A stretch of 18,916 nt of DNA from Candidatus Omnitrophota bacterium (lineage in GTDB: Bacteria > Omnitrophota > Gorgyraeia > Aquiviventales > Aquiviventaceae), in NCBI GenBank assembly GCA_023247155.1, contig JAHFGZ010000004.1, positions 1-18,916 on the forward strand. Direction: 5' to 3'. Positions 1 to 6,366 of the stretch are shown piece by piece (position 1 is the first letter of the stretch; each line of letters begins with the position of its first letter). Under the pieces are notes generated by a model, which ran no database searches, was not told the origin of the DNA, and was given only the letters and a program-made list of their open reading frames with translations. The position numbers and the translations under genes are program-made.

Positions 1-106
1 GGGCCCGCGGGGCGGTCCGTGTGCGTGCTGCTGATTTGGCTCTCATGGGCGCCTGCCTGGTCAGGGATGCGGGAGGTGCGTGAGCGACGATGTCTGAAGC
101 TGTTCG

Positions 107-135
107 ATTGTACCGGAGCCCTCGCCTGGTGTCAA
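107..135 (-). promoter_or_regulatory. Near-consensus sigma-70 promoter reading out of the window
   Basis: On the minus strand a perfect -35 box TTGACA (135-130) is followed after 17 bases by TACAAT (112-107), five of six matches to the -10 consensus. Transcription would start near 100 and run leftward off the window. No convincing gene is visible in the remaining 100 bases; an ATG at 46-44 stays open to the window edge (15 codons) but has no ribosome binding site that I can see. The promoter lies back to back with the one at 149-177 on the other strand. Confidence 0.6.
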
Positions 136-148
136 CCAGATGCCCCCC

Positions 149-177
149 TTGTCCCGTGCGCGGGGGAAGCGTAGAAT
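149..177 (+). promoter_or_regulatory. Promoter of the PpiD-like gene, nearly leaderless
   Basis: TTGTCC (149-154) and TAGAAT (172-177) are separated by 17 bases and fit a sigma-70 promoter. The expected start of transcription, about 7 bases past the -10 box, falls at about 184, only some five bases before the ATG at 189. No Shine-Dalgarno sequence could fit, so the mRNA is probably leaderless or close to it. Confidence 0.55.
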
Positions 178-188
178 AGCCACGCCCC

Positions 189-1805
189 ATGTTCAAGCGG
201 CTCATCGTCTCGCCCGTCATGCGCCGGCGCGTGAGCTGGCTCATCGCGTCCATCCTCATCCTGCCCTTCATCTTCTTCTTCCATGCCACCGGCCGGGCGC
301 CGGCCCGGGGGCCGGGCGGGACGGCCGGGGTCATCTTCGGCAAGGCCGTCGATTGGGACACGTTCCAGGACGAACGGCGCGGGCTCCAGCGACAGTTCGA
401 AAGCCAGTTTGCAGGCCAGTCCGGCGAGCTGGGGGAGACGCTGCAGCCGATGTTCACCGAGGCCGCCTGGGACCGCCTGATCCTGCTGGAAGAAGCCCGC
501 CGGACGCGGCTGGAGGCGGACGACGAGGAGGTGGCGGCGTTCATCCGGCAGCTGCCCGAGTTCCAGGAGGAGGGCCGCTTCTCCGCCGACCGGTACCACC
601 GGCTCCTGCAGTTGAGCGGCACCACCCCGCAGGCGTTCGAGGCGCGGATCCACCGGCACCTGCTGGTGGATAAACTCGTCAGCTCCATCCGGAACGCGGT
701 GACGGTCAGCGACGAGGAGGTGCGCGCCGCGTACCGCGCGGCGCATGAGGCGCGCACGGCCTCGCTGGTGCTCTTCGACCCGGCGGCGGCCGCCGACGAG
801 GTCGCCGCCTCGCTCACCGAGGAGGCGCTCCGCGCCGCCTACGAGGCCCATCCCGATGCGGTGCGCGTCCCCGAGCAGCTCCGGATGGAGTACGCCGGGC
901 TCACGCGCGAGGAGCTGGCATCCTCCATCCCGCTCACCGACGAGGAGATCCGCGGCTTCTACGACACCCATCCAGAGCGGTTCGCCCAAGACGACGGCAC
1001 GCCGAAGCCCTATGACGAGGTCCGGGAGGACGCCCGCCGGGAGCTGCTGGAGCAGCGGGTGCGCCAGCGGCTGGCGGCGCTCGCCGTGGACCTGGAGGAG
1101 GACCTCAGGGTCCCGCTCCGGTTCGAGGAGATCGTCGCGGCCCGCGGATTGTCGCGGCACGCGGCCGGGCCGCTTCAGGCCGGGGTCTCCCACGCGGCCG
1201 GCGGGGCCCCGGACTCCGCGATCCTCCGAGCGGTCGAGGGGCTGGCCGAAGGCCGGATGAGCGATGTCATCGACACGGGAAACGCCGTGTACGTCGCCCG
1301 GGTGACGCAGCGGATCCCGCCCCGCGTGCCGCCGTTCGAAGAGGTGCGCGGGCAGGTGCGCGACGCGCTGATCCGGGACCGCGCGCGCGCTGCGGCCCGG
1401 GCGGACGCCGAGGCGTTCCGGAACCGCGCGCTCGATGAGCCGCGCCTCCGCTTTGAGGAAGCGGTCCTGGTGGCAGGCGTCACGCCCCTGCCGGTCCGGG
1501 TGACCCGCGGCCAACCCTTCGACCCCATCGGGTACCAGGAGGCGCTCAACGAAGCGACCTTCGCCGCGCCGCTGGGCGGCCTGACGGAACCGTTCGAGAC
1601 GCCGCGCGGGTTCGCGCTCCTCCGACCGGAGACGCACCTGCCGGCGGATGAGACCCGGTTCACCGAGGAGGCCCCAACCTTCCGGCAACAGGTGGAAACG
1701 GAACGGCGCAATGCCCGTCTGGCGGAGTGGCTCGAGAAGATCCGGGCCCGCGCGAAGCTCCGGAGCTTCGTAGATGAGACGCCGGGAGCTGAAGCTAAGG
1801 ACTAA
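189..1805 (+). CDS. PpiD/SurA-like membrane-anchored periplasmic peptidyl-prolyl isomerase/chaperone
   Basis: The 538-residue protein is probably a chaperone that helps fold exported proteins on the outer face of the inner membrane. It begins with a short basic stretch and one membrane helix (about residues 15-34, ending in a run of Phe), which acts as an uncleaved anchor as in PpiD. Residues about 45-190 resemble the SurA N-terminal chaperone fold, including the typical pattern FQ..GRFS..RY...L...G.TP..FE. Residues about 310-400 resemble the later half of a parvulin (PPIC) domain, with GLAEGRMSDVI and PPFEEVRGQVRDAL. The start of a normal parvulin domain is hard to find, so isomerase activity may be lost. 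Charged helices fill the C-terminal third. The gene stands alone on the plus strand and its TAA runs directly into a palindromic element shared with the convergent response regulator gene. Family assignment is by pattern recognition only. Confidence 0.75.
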   Translation: MFKRLIVSPVMRRRVSWLIASILILPFIFFFHATGRAPARGPGGTAGVIFGKAVDWDTFQDERRGLQRQFESQFAGQSGELGETLQPMFTEAAWDRLILLEEARRTRLEADDEEVAAFIRQLPEFQEEGRFSADRYHRLLQLSGTTPQAFEARIHRHLLVDKLVSSIRNAVTVSDEEVRAAYRAAHEARTASLVLFDPAAAADEVAASLTEEALRAAYEAHPDAVRVPEQLRMEYAGLTREELASSIPLTDEEIRGFYDTHPERFAQDDGTPKPYDEVREDARRELLEQRVRQRLAALAVDLEEDLRVPLRFEEIVAARGLSRHAAGPLQAGVSHAAGGAPDSAILRAVEGLAEGRMSDVIDTGNAVYVARVTQRIPPRVPPFEEVRGQVRDALIRDRARAAARADAEAFRNRALDEPRLRFEEAVLVAGVTPLPVRVTRGQPFDPIGYQEALNEATFAAPLGGLTEPFETPRGFALLRPETHLPADETRFTEEAPTFRQQVETERRNARLAEWLEKIRARAKLRSFVDETPGAEAKD

Positions 1806-1806
1806 A

Positions 1807-1861
1807 AAGTGCCAGGCCCTTCTTAGAGCGCGAGGTCCGCGCGGGGAAGTGCCTGGCACTT
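1807..1861. repeat. Palindromic element between convergent genes, likely bidirectional terminator
   Basis: A perfect 11-bp inverted repeat, AAGTGCCAGGC (1807-1817) and GCCTGGCACTT (1851-1861), encloses a smaller stem GCGCG/CGCGC (1828-1832, 1838-1842). The right arm is part of a 15-base near-perfect palindrome, AAGTGCC-T-GGCACTT. The element fills the whole space between the stop codon of the PpiD-like gene and that of the response regulator, whose TAA (1862-1860) uses two bases of the element. It has the same design as the elements at 4191-4259, 14450-14545 and 18562-18612, but different bases. Confidence 0.7.
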
Positions 1862-2207
1862 ACAACACGGCCGACCAGGTCGCGTCTGAAAAATCAAACG
1901 GCTTGGTGACGTAGCCGGACGCCCCGAGGAAATACGCCTCATGCCGCAATTCATCCCGGTCGAGCGCCGTCACCATGATGACCCGCGCCGTCGGGTGGAG
2001 CGCCCTGGCGCGCTTGAGGAGCTCCAGCCCTGAGAGGCCTGGGAGCAGGATGTCGAGCAGGATGACGTCCGGCGCCTCGGCGTGGAGCCGTTCCAGCGCC
2101 TCCTCCGCGCTGAAGACCGACGCGACCGCGAAGCCCTTGGCGCTGAAGAACTGCGCGAGGCAGTCGCAGATATCGCGCTCGTCCTCCACGATGAGCATCT
2201 GCCGCAT
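1860..2207 (-). CDS. Single-domain response regulator (CheY-like receiver), C-terminus shortened by repeat
   Basis: The 115-residue protein is a lone receiver domain that would be phosphorylated by a histidine kinase encoded elsewhere. The acidic cluster VEDE (residues 7-10), the phospho-acceptor Asp in VILLDILLPG (about residue 52), the switch Thr/Ser position in IMVTALD (about 82) and the Lys of TKPFD (about 103) are all present. The start was chosen because GGAGGT lies four bases before this ATG; an upstream in-frame ATG at 2267 has no such site and would read through a hairpin repeat. Only about ten residues follow the conserved Lys-Pro, where receivers normally carry a last helix of 12-15 residues, and the stop codon is made partly by the palindromic element at 1807-1861. 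I infer that element insertion trimmed the last helix. No output domain is seen. Confidence 0.8.
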   Translation of the reverse strand: MRQMLIVEDERDICDCLAQFFSAKGFAVASVFSAEEALERLHAEAPDVILLDILLPGLSGLELLKRARALHPTARVIMVTALDRDELRHEAYFLGASGYVTKPFDFSDATWSAVL

Positions 2208-2383
2208 CCGCACCTCCAACGAACAGGGCTGCTGAAGCCTCCGCTTCGGCAGCCCGACTATCCTCATCGACGCGAGGATTCGCGGCTTTGCGTCCTCGCG
2301 TCTCCGCGAGTTTGCCTTTCTCCGCGTCCGCGTTGTCTGGTTCTAGTGTGCCTGATGCCTGGCGGGATTGGCAAGGGGGCGAG
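2208..2383. other. Non-coding gap between nrdR and the response regulator, filled with hairpins
   Basis: These 176 bases hold no gene I can support. Two strong inverted repeats are visible. One is GGCTGCTGAAGC (2227-2238) with GCTTCGGCAGCC (2243-2254), a 12-bp stem with one G-T pair and a 4-base loop. The other is GACGCGAGGA (2269-2278) with TCCTCGCGTC (2293-2302), perfect over 10 bp. Neither is followed by a long T tract in the direction of transcription, so they look more like repeats or RNA-stabilising hairpins than simple terminators. GGAGGT at about 2212-2217 is the ribosome binding site of the response regulator. Confidence 0.55.
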
Positions 2384-2845
2384 TCATTTGGCCTTGAGGG
2401 CGAGGAGCTCCTTGAGCTCCCGCATGAACTGCTCGACGTCCTTGAACTCCCGGTAGACGGACGCAAAGCGCACGTAGGCGACGGGATCGAGGGCGTGGAG
2501 CTTGCGCATCACCCGCTCGCCGATCTCGCGCGACGGCACCTCCCGCTCGAACTGCTGGGAGAGCTCCCGCTCCAGCTCGTCCACCAGCCGCTCCAGATCG
2601 TCCATGCTCACCGGGCGTTTCTCGCACGCCTTGACGAGCCCGGCCAGCAGCTTGTGCCGGTCGAACGGCTCGCGGCGGCCGTCCTTCTTGATGACCATGA
2701 GCGGCTGCTCCTCCACGTGCTCGTAGGTCGTGAACCGCTTCCCGCATCCCAGGCATTCGCGCCGCCGGCGGACGGAGGCGCCGTCGCCGCTCCCGCGCGA
2801 GTCCACGACCTTATCCTCCTGATGGCCGCAAAACGGGCACTTCAT
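2384..2845 (-). CDS. nrdR: Transcriptional repressor NrdR
   Basis: The 153-residue protein represses ribonucleotide reductase genes when its ATP-cone senses adenine nucleotides. It has the family's usual length and layout: a zinc ribbon with Cys3, Cys6, Cys31 and Cys34 (CPFCGH and CLGCGKRFTTYE), an Arg-rich DNA-contact stretch between the Cys pairs, then the ATP-cone from about residue 46 (MVIKKDGRREPFDRHKL) to about 136 (YVRFASVYREFKD). It lies 39 bases behind glyA, and that whole gap is a GCGGA-type repeat that touches the ATG, so no Shine-Dalgarno sequence is present. Next to glyA and the purine genes it adds nucleotide-pool sensing to the operon. No NrdR box pair was recognised in this window, so its targets are elsewhere. 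Confidence 0.95.
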   Translation of the reverse strand: MKCPFCGHQEDKVVDSRGSGDGASVRRRRECLGCGKRFTTYEHVEEQPLMVIKKDGRREPFDRHKLLAGLVKACEKRPVSMDDLERLVDELERELSQQFEREVPSREIGERVMRKLHALDPVAYVRFASVYREFKDVEQFMRELKELLALKAK

Positions 2846-2846
2846 C

Positions 2847-2929
2847 CGAATGCGGAATGCGGAGTGCGGAGTGCGGAGTGACCGTTAGGCGGATTCCGCA
2901 TTCCGAATTCCGCACTCCGAATTGCCACT
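2847..2929. repeat. Inverted array of short GAATGCGGA/GAGTGCGGA repeats across the glyA-nrdR joint
   Basis: From 2848 to 2880 the plus strand repeats variants of a 9-10 base unit (GAATGCGGA, GAGTGCGGA) about four times. From 2890 to 2925 the inverse appears (ATTCCGCATTCCG, ATTCCGCACTCCG). The two halves can fold on each other across the glyA stop codon at 2887-2885. The array reaches from two bases before the nrdR ATG into the last 14 or so codons of glyA. The base pattern is unlike either gene. Confidence 0.7.
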
Positions 2930-4186
2930 GCGACGGTTCGTATCACGGAGTTCGGGGTAGAGGGGGAATCGCTCAACGAGCTCGCCGACCTTGCGCGCCA
3001 CCGCCGACAGGGCGGCCGGGTCGCCGCGGCTCGCCAGCGCCTCGTCGATGAGCCCCGCGACGGCGCGCATCTCCGGCTCCCGCATCCCCCGGGTGGTGAG
3101 CGCCGGGCTGCCGAGGCGGATCCCGCTCGCCTTCCCGGGCGGGAGCGGGTCGAAGGGGATGGCGTTCTTGTTGACGGTGATCTTGGCCTGCCCGAGGAGG
3201 TCCTGCGCCTCCTTCCCGGTGAGCCCCTTCGGCGTCAGGTCGACGAGCAGGAGGTGGTTGTCGGTGCCGCCGGAGACGATGCGGTAGCCGCGCTCGGCGA
3301 GGGCGGCCGCCAGGGCCCGCGCGTTGGCCACGACCTGCCGCTGGTAGGCGCGGAAGGCGTCCGTCTGTGCCTCTTTGAAACAGACCGCCTTCGCCGCGAT
3401 GACGTGCATGAGCGGCCCGCCCTGGTTGCCGGGGAAGTTCGCGGAGTCGATCGCCTTGGCGTAGGCGCCCCGGCAGAGGATGAACCCCCCGCGCGGCCCG
3501 CGCAGCGTCTTGTGCGTCGTCGAGGTCACGAACTCCGCATGGGGGACCGGGTTGGGGTAGACGCCGGCGGCGACCAGGCCCGCGAAGTGGGCCATATCGA
3601 CGAGCAGGACCGCCCCCACCGCATCGGCGATGGTGCGGAAGCGCGGGAAGTCCAGCACGCGCGGGTAGGCGGAGTAGCCCGCGAGGATGAGCTTCGGCTT
3701 GTGCTCCCTGGCCAGCGCCTCCAGCGCGTCGTAGTCGATCTGCTCATTCGCTTGGCTGACCCCGTAGGGGACGATGGTGAAGAACCGGCCGGAGAAGTTC
3801 TTCGGGTGGCCGTGCGAGAGATGGCCGCCGTGCGCCAGGCTCATCGCAAGGATGGTGTCGCCCGGCTGGAGCATGGCGTAGAAGACGATGAGGTTGGCCT
3901 GGGTGCCGGAGTGCGGCTGCACGTTGGCGTGCTCCGCACCGAAGAGCGCCCTGACCCGCTCGATGGCCAGGCGTTCCGCCACGTCGACGAACTCGCAGCC
4001 GCCGTACCACCGCGCGCCCGGGTAGCCCTCGGCGTACTTGTTGGTCAGGACGGAGCCCTGCGCCTCCAGCACGGCAAGGCTCGTGAAGTTCTCCGACGCG
4101 ATGAGCTCCAGGTGCTCGTGCTGGCGCTGGAGTTCGCGCTGGATCGCGTCGGCGATGTCCGGATCGGTCGCTCGCAAGTGAGACAT
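2885..4186 (-). CDS. glyA: Serine hydroxymethyltransferase with repeat-encoded C-terminal tail
   Basis: This PLP enzyme converts serine and tetrahydrofolate to glycine and 5,10-methylene-tetrahydrofolate, and both products feed purine synthesis. The 433-residue protein carries LELIASENF (27-35), the NKYAEGYPGARWYGG substrate region (49-63), VDMAHFAGLVAAG around His200, and the PLP lysine in STTHKTLRGPRGG (Lys226). After the usual ending FPLYPELR the frame continues for about 17 more residues, with the sequence SGNSECGIRNAESA at the end. This tail is encoded entirely by the GCGGA-type repeat at 2847-2929. The ATG overlaps the rpiB stop as TGATG, and the bases before it are a palindromic repeat with no Shine-Dalgarno site, so translation probably depends on coupling from rpiB. 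Confidence 0.97.
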   Translation of the reverse strand: MSHLRATDPDIADAIQRELQRQHEHLELIASENFTSLAVLEAQGSVLTNKYAEGYPGARWYGGCEFVDVAERLAIERVRALFGAEHANVQPHSGTQANLIVFYAMLQPGDTILAMSLAHGGHLSHGHPKNFSGRFFTIVPYGVSQANEQIDYDALEALAREHKPKLILAGYSAYPRVLDFPRFRTIADAVGAVLLVDMAHFAGLVAAGVYPNPVPHAEFVTSTTHKTLRGPRGGFILCRGAYAKAIDSANFPGNQGGPLMHVIAAKAVCFKEAQTDAFRAYQRQVVANARALAAALAERGYRIVSGGTDNHLLLVDLTPKGLTGKEAQDLLGQAKITVNKNAIPFDPLPPGKASGIRLGSPALTTRGMREPEMRAVAGLIDEALASRGDPAALSAVARKVGELVERFPLYPELRDTNRRSGNSECGIRNAESA

Positions 4187-4758
4187 CAAAAGTACCGGGT
4201 ACTTTTTCCGCTTTGGGAAGTACCCGGTACTTTTTCCGCTTTGGGAAGTACCCGGTACTTTTTTTCGAGGGAGGCGATCTGCTTCACGCGGCGCTCATGG
4301 CGCCCCCCCGCCTCGAAGGGGGTCGCCAGCCAGATGTCCGCAATCCGCCTGGCCCGCGCATCGCTGAGCTGCTCCGCCCCCAGGACCAGGACGTTTGCGT
4401 CGTTGTGGCTGCGGCTGCGCTCCGCGTCGAAGGGGTCGCCGCAGACCGCCGCGCGGATGCCCGGCACCTTGTTCGCCGCGATGGCGATCCCGATCCCGGA
4501 TTTGCACAGCAGGATCCCGCGGTCGAACGCCCCCTGGGCCACCGCCGCGGCCACCTTGTAGCCGATCGCCGGGTAGTCGCACGACGCCGGGGTATGGGTC
4601 CCCAGATCCGCCACCTCCAGCCCCTGCGCCCGCAGCCACGCCACCAGCTTCGCCTTGAGGTGGAAGCCGCCGTGGTCCGCGCCGATCGCGATCCGTCGCA
4701 CGCCACGCAACGCGCGATCTCGTGAGGAACGGACGTTGTCCTTGCCGGTCTTCCGCAT
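4186..4758 (-). CDS. rpiB: Ribose-5-phosphate isomerase B with a tail translated from three palindromes
   Basis: RpiB interconverts ribulose 5-phosphate and ribose 5-phosphate, the precursor of PRPP. The RpiB/LacA/LacB fold is clear: IAIGADHGGFHLK (Asp28, His29), CDYPAIG (about 60-66), GILLCKSGIGIAIAANK with the catalytic-type Cys85, RSHNDANVLVLG (His118) and GGRHERRV. CKSG replaces the more usual CGTG or CGSG. The length is 190 residues where about 145-150 is normal. About 20 residues are added at the N-terminus, and residues 166-190 at the C-terminus come from the palindromic array at 4191-4259, read in three successive frames (KYRVL, then VPGT, then STRYF). The stop TGA overlaps the glyA ATG. 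The start follows the phosphatase stop by five bases. A GTG closer to the fold is possible. Confidence 0.93.
   Translation of the reverse strand: MRKTGKDNVRSSRDRALRGVRRIAIGADHGGFHLKAKLVAWLRAQGLEVADLGTHTPASCDYPAIGYKVAAAVAQGAFDRGILLCKSGIGIAIAANKVPGIRAAVCGDPFDAERSRSHNDANVLVLGAEQLSDARARRIADIWLATPFEAGGRHERRVKQIASLEKKYRVLPKAEKVPGTSQSGKSTRYF
4191..4259. repeat. Three 13-bp palindromes at 28-bp spacing inside the rpiB 3' end
   Basis: AGTACC-G-GGTACT (4191-4203) and two copies of AGTACC-C-GGTACT (4219-4231 and 4247-4259) start exactly 28 bases apart. The spacer (TTTTCCGCTTTGGGA) is identical both times. Each palindrome has A and T runs around it, so each could pair with itself or with its neighbours. 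Since 28 is not a multiple of three, the three copies are read in three different frames of rpiB, all open. The array ends two bases before the rpiB stop and glyA start. Confidence 0.9.
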
Positions 4759-4763
4759 GCGCG

Positions 4764-5246
4764 CTATCCCGTGTGGACGCCGAGCGACTTCGCCACGTGC
4801 TCGACCGCCTCGCGGATCTCCGCGAAGCACACCTCGTACACCTCGAGGGGCTTGCCGATCGGGTCCGGGATGCCGGGGGGGCCCTCGACCTCGCCCGGCG
4901 AGCGGCCGAAGGGTCTCAAGAGGTGCACCTTCCCCGCGGCGGGCGGCTCGCGCCGGATGACCTCCTCCGCCTGGAACGGCTCCATGACGAGCACGAGGTC
5001 GGCCGCCCGAACCATCTCGGCGGTGAGGACCCTCGCCCGGTGGCCCGCGCAATCCACGCCGATGTCCTGCAGCACGCGCTGCGTCTCCCGGGTCGCCCCC
5101 ATGCCGTCGATGGCGAAGACCCCGGCAGACTCGACCTGGACCGCCTCGATCCCGGCCCGCGCAAGCAGCTGCTTCAGCAACCCTTCCGCCATGACGCTGC
5201 GGCAGCTGTTGCCGGTGCACACGAACAGGATGCGTTTCGGGCTCAT
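4764..5246 (-). CDS. Low-molecular-weight protein phosphatase, possibly a protein-arginine phosphatase (YwlE-like)
   Basis: The 160-residue protein removes phosphate from phosphorylated protein side chains. The active-site loop CTGNSCRS (Cys10, Arg16) fits C-x5-R at the N-terminus, and GIPDPIG near residue 118 supplies the general-acid Asp. In classical tyrosine phosphatases the fifth loop position is Ile (C-x-GNICRS); in the Bacillus arginine phosphatase YwlE it is Thr, which sets phospho-arginine specificity. Here it is Ser14, a small hydroxyl residue like Thr. The gene order tsaC, phosphatase, rpiB, glyA also matches the Bacillus ywlC-ywlE-rpiB-glyA region. Both points favour YwlE-like function but no McsB-type arginine kinase is in the window. 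Its ATG overlaps the upstream stop by ATGA. Val replaces the common Pro after CRS. Confidence 0.88.
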   Translation of the reverse strand: MSPKRILFVCTGNSCRSVMAEGLLKQLLARAGIEAVQVESAGVFAIDGMGATRETQRVLQDIGVDCAGHRARVLTAEMVRAADLVLVMEPFQAEEVIRREPPAAGKVHLLRPFGRSPGEVEGPPGIPDPIGKPLEVYEVCFAEIREAVEHVAKSLGVHTG

Positions 5247-5860
5247 CGTCTGATGGCGGCCAGGATCGCCTCCGGAGGGATCGCCCCTTCCCGGCGGATC
5301 TCGGCGCGCCCGTCGCGCACCTCCACGACGGTCGACTCGCGCCCCAGGCGGGTCGGGCCGCCGTCGAGGATGCAGTCGACCGAGCCGTCCAGGGCAGCGA
5401 GGACTTCGTTTGCATCGGTCGGCGGCGGCGAGCCCGACCGGTTGGCGCTGGGGGCCGCCACGGGGACCCCGCAGGCCTTGAGAAACGCCCGCGCGATGGG
5501 GTGGTCCGGCAGCCGGAAGCCCACCGTCTTGCCCTGGGCATCCGGCATCACGATGGTCAGGGGGCCTGGCCAGAACCGCTCCATGAGGGTTGCGGCCAGG
5601 GGCGGCACCGAGGCCACGAAGGCGCGCACCTGGTCGGGCGCATGGATGTGCAGCGAATACGGTTTGTCGGGCGGCCGCCCCTTGACCCGGTTCAGCCGTT
5701 CGATGGCCGCGGGATTGGCGGCATCGGCCCCCAACCCGTAGACCGTCTCGGTCGGAAACGCCACCAGCCCGCCCCCGCGCAGGACCTGCGCGGCCTGCGC
5801 GATCAGCGCCGGATCCGGCGCGTCCCCCGCCACCCCGAAGACGTTCGGCGCCACCGTCAT
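5243..5860 (-). CDS. tsaC: L-threonylcarbamoyladenylate synthase (TsaC/Sua5/YwlC family)
   Basis: The enzyme makes threonylcarbamoyl-AMP from threonine, bicarbonate and ATP, the first step of t6A modification at position 37 of ANN-decoding tRNAs. The 205-residue protein has the YrdC-domain marks: PTETVYGLGADA near the N-terminus, KGRPPDKPYSLHI, FWPGPLTIVM, and SANRSG in the second half. Its length equals the single-domain TsaC form, without the extra Sua5 domain. The start at 5860 was preferred over a longer frame because it overlaps the purE stop as ATGA, matching the other joints here. The gene sits in a translationally coupled chain between purE and the phosphatase; the link to purine synthesis is positional rather than metabolic. 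Confidence 0.93.
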   Translation of the reverse strand: MTVAPNVFGVAGDAPDPALIAQAAQVLRGGGLVAFPTETVYGLGADAANPAAIERLNRVKGRPPDKPYSLHIHAPDQVRAFVASVPPLAATLMERFWPGPLTIVMPDAQGKTVGFRLPDHPIARAFLKACGVPVAAPSANRSGSPPPTDANEVLAALDGSVDCILDGGPTRLGRESTVVEVRDGRAEIRREGAIPPEAILAAIRR

Positions 5861-6351
5861 CCGCGCGGCAATCGCCGGTCGGCCTTCCGGTTGCTCGCGG
5901 TCAGCTGGCGCTTGTGGGCCGCCAGCGCGCGCGCCAGCCGCCCATCGCCCAGCGCCAGGCACTGGACCGCGAGGATGGCGGCGTTGGCGGCGTTGTCGAT
6001 GGCCACCGTCGCCACCGGGACCCCCTTGGGCATCTGCACCGTCGAGAGCAGGCTGTCGAGCCCCTTGAGGCTCTTGCTCTCGATGGGCACTCCGATCACC
6101 GGCAGGGTGGTGTGGGCCGCCACGTCGCCGGCGAGGTGGGCCGCGCCCCCCGCGCCCGCGATGATGATCTTCAGGCCCCGGGCCGCGGCGGTGCCGGCAT
6201 AGCGGCGCACGAGCTCAGGGCTGCGGTGCGCCGACAGGACGCGCGCCTCGCACGGCACGCCGAAGCCCTGGAGCGTCTTCACCGCCTGCTCCATCACCGG
6301 CCAGTCCGAATCGGACCCCATCAGGATGCCGACCCGCGGTTGCCCCCGCAT
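5857..6351 (-). CDS. purE: N5-carboxyaminoimidazole ribonucleotide mutase
   Basis: PurE class I rearranges N5-CAIR to CAIR. The 164-residue protein shows GSDSDWPVM, LSAHRSPELV with the active-site His, and AGAGGAAHLAG, then GVPIESKSLKGLDSLLSTVQMP and the usual ATVAIDNAANAAILAVQ helix. Class I enzymes need PurK to make N5-CAIR; no purK lies in this window. An in-frame ATG six bases upstream (6357) is possible, but GAGGG stands seven bases before the ATG at 6351 and only one base before the other, so the shorter form is chosen. purD ends shortly upstream, and the stop overlaps the tsaC start by ATGA. Confidence 0.95.
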   Translation of the reverse strand: MRGQPRVGILMGSDSDWPVMEQAVKTLQGFGVPCEARVLSAHRSPELVRRYAGTAAARGLKIIIAGAGGAAHLAGDVAAHTTLPVIGVPIESKSLKGLDSLLSTVQMPKGVPVATVAIDNAANAAILAVQCLALGDGRLARALAAHKRQLTASNRKADRRLPRG

Positions 6352-6366
6352 CTGCATGCCCTCGCG

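Noticed and set aside
91..180. A 29-codon plus-strand frame with GGAGGT upstream, before the PpiD-like gene
   Set aside because: The Shine-Dalgarno-like site is about 14 bases from the ATG, too far, and the frame runs across both promoters. No sign of conservation can be judged.
132..1859. A 575-codon minus-strand open frame opposite the PpiD-like gene
   Set aside because: It is a high-GC antisense shadow: Arg/Gly/Pro-rich with no recognisable domain, while the plus strand has a signal anchor, chaperone patterns and a promoter.
1860..2267. A 20-residue N-terminal extension of the response regulator from the ATG at 2267
   Set aside because: It would be translated from the hairpin at 2227-2254, and GGAGGT sits ideally before the inner ATG at 2207.
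4191..4259. CRISPR-like array: three regular palindromic repeats
   Set aside because: The spacers between the palindromes are identical, not unique, and there are no cas genes. It is a tandem palindromic repeat.
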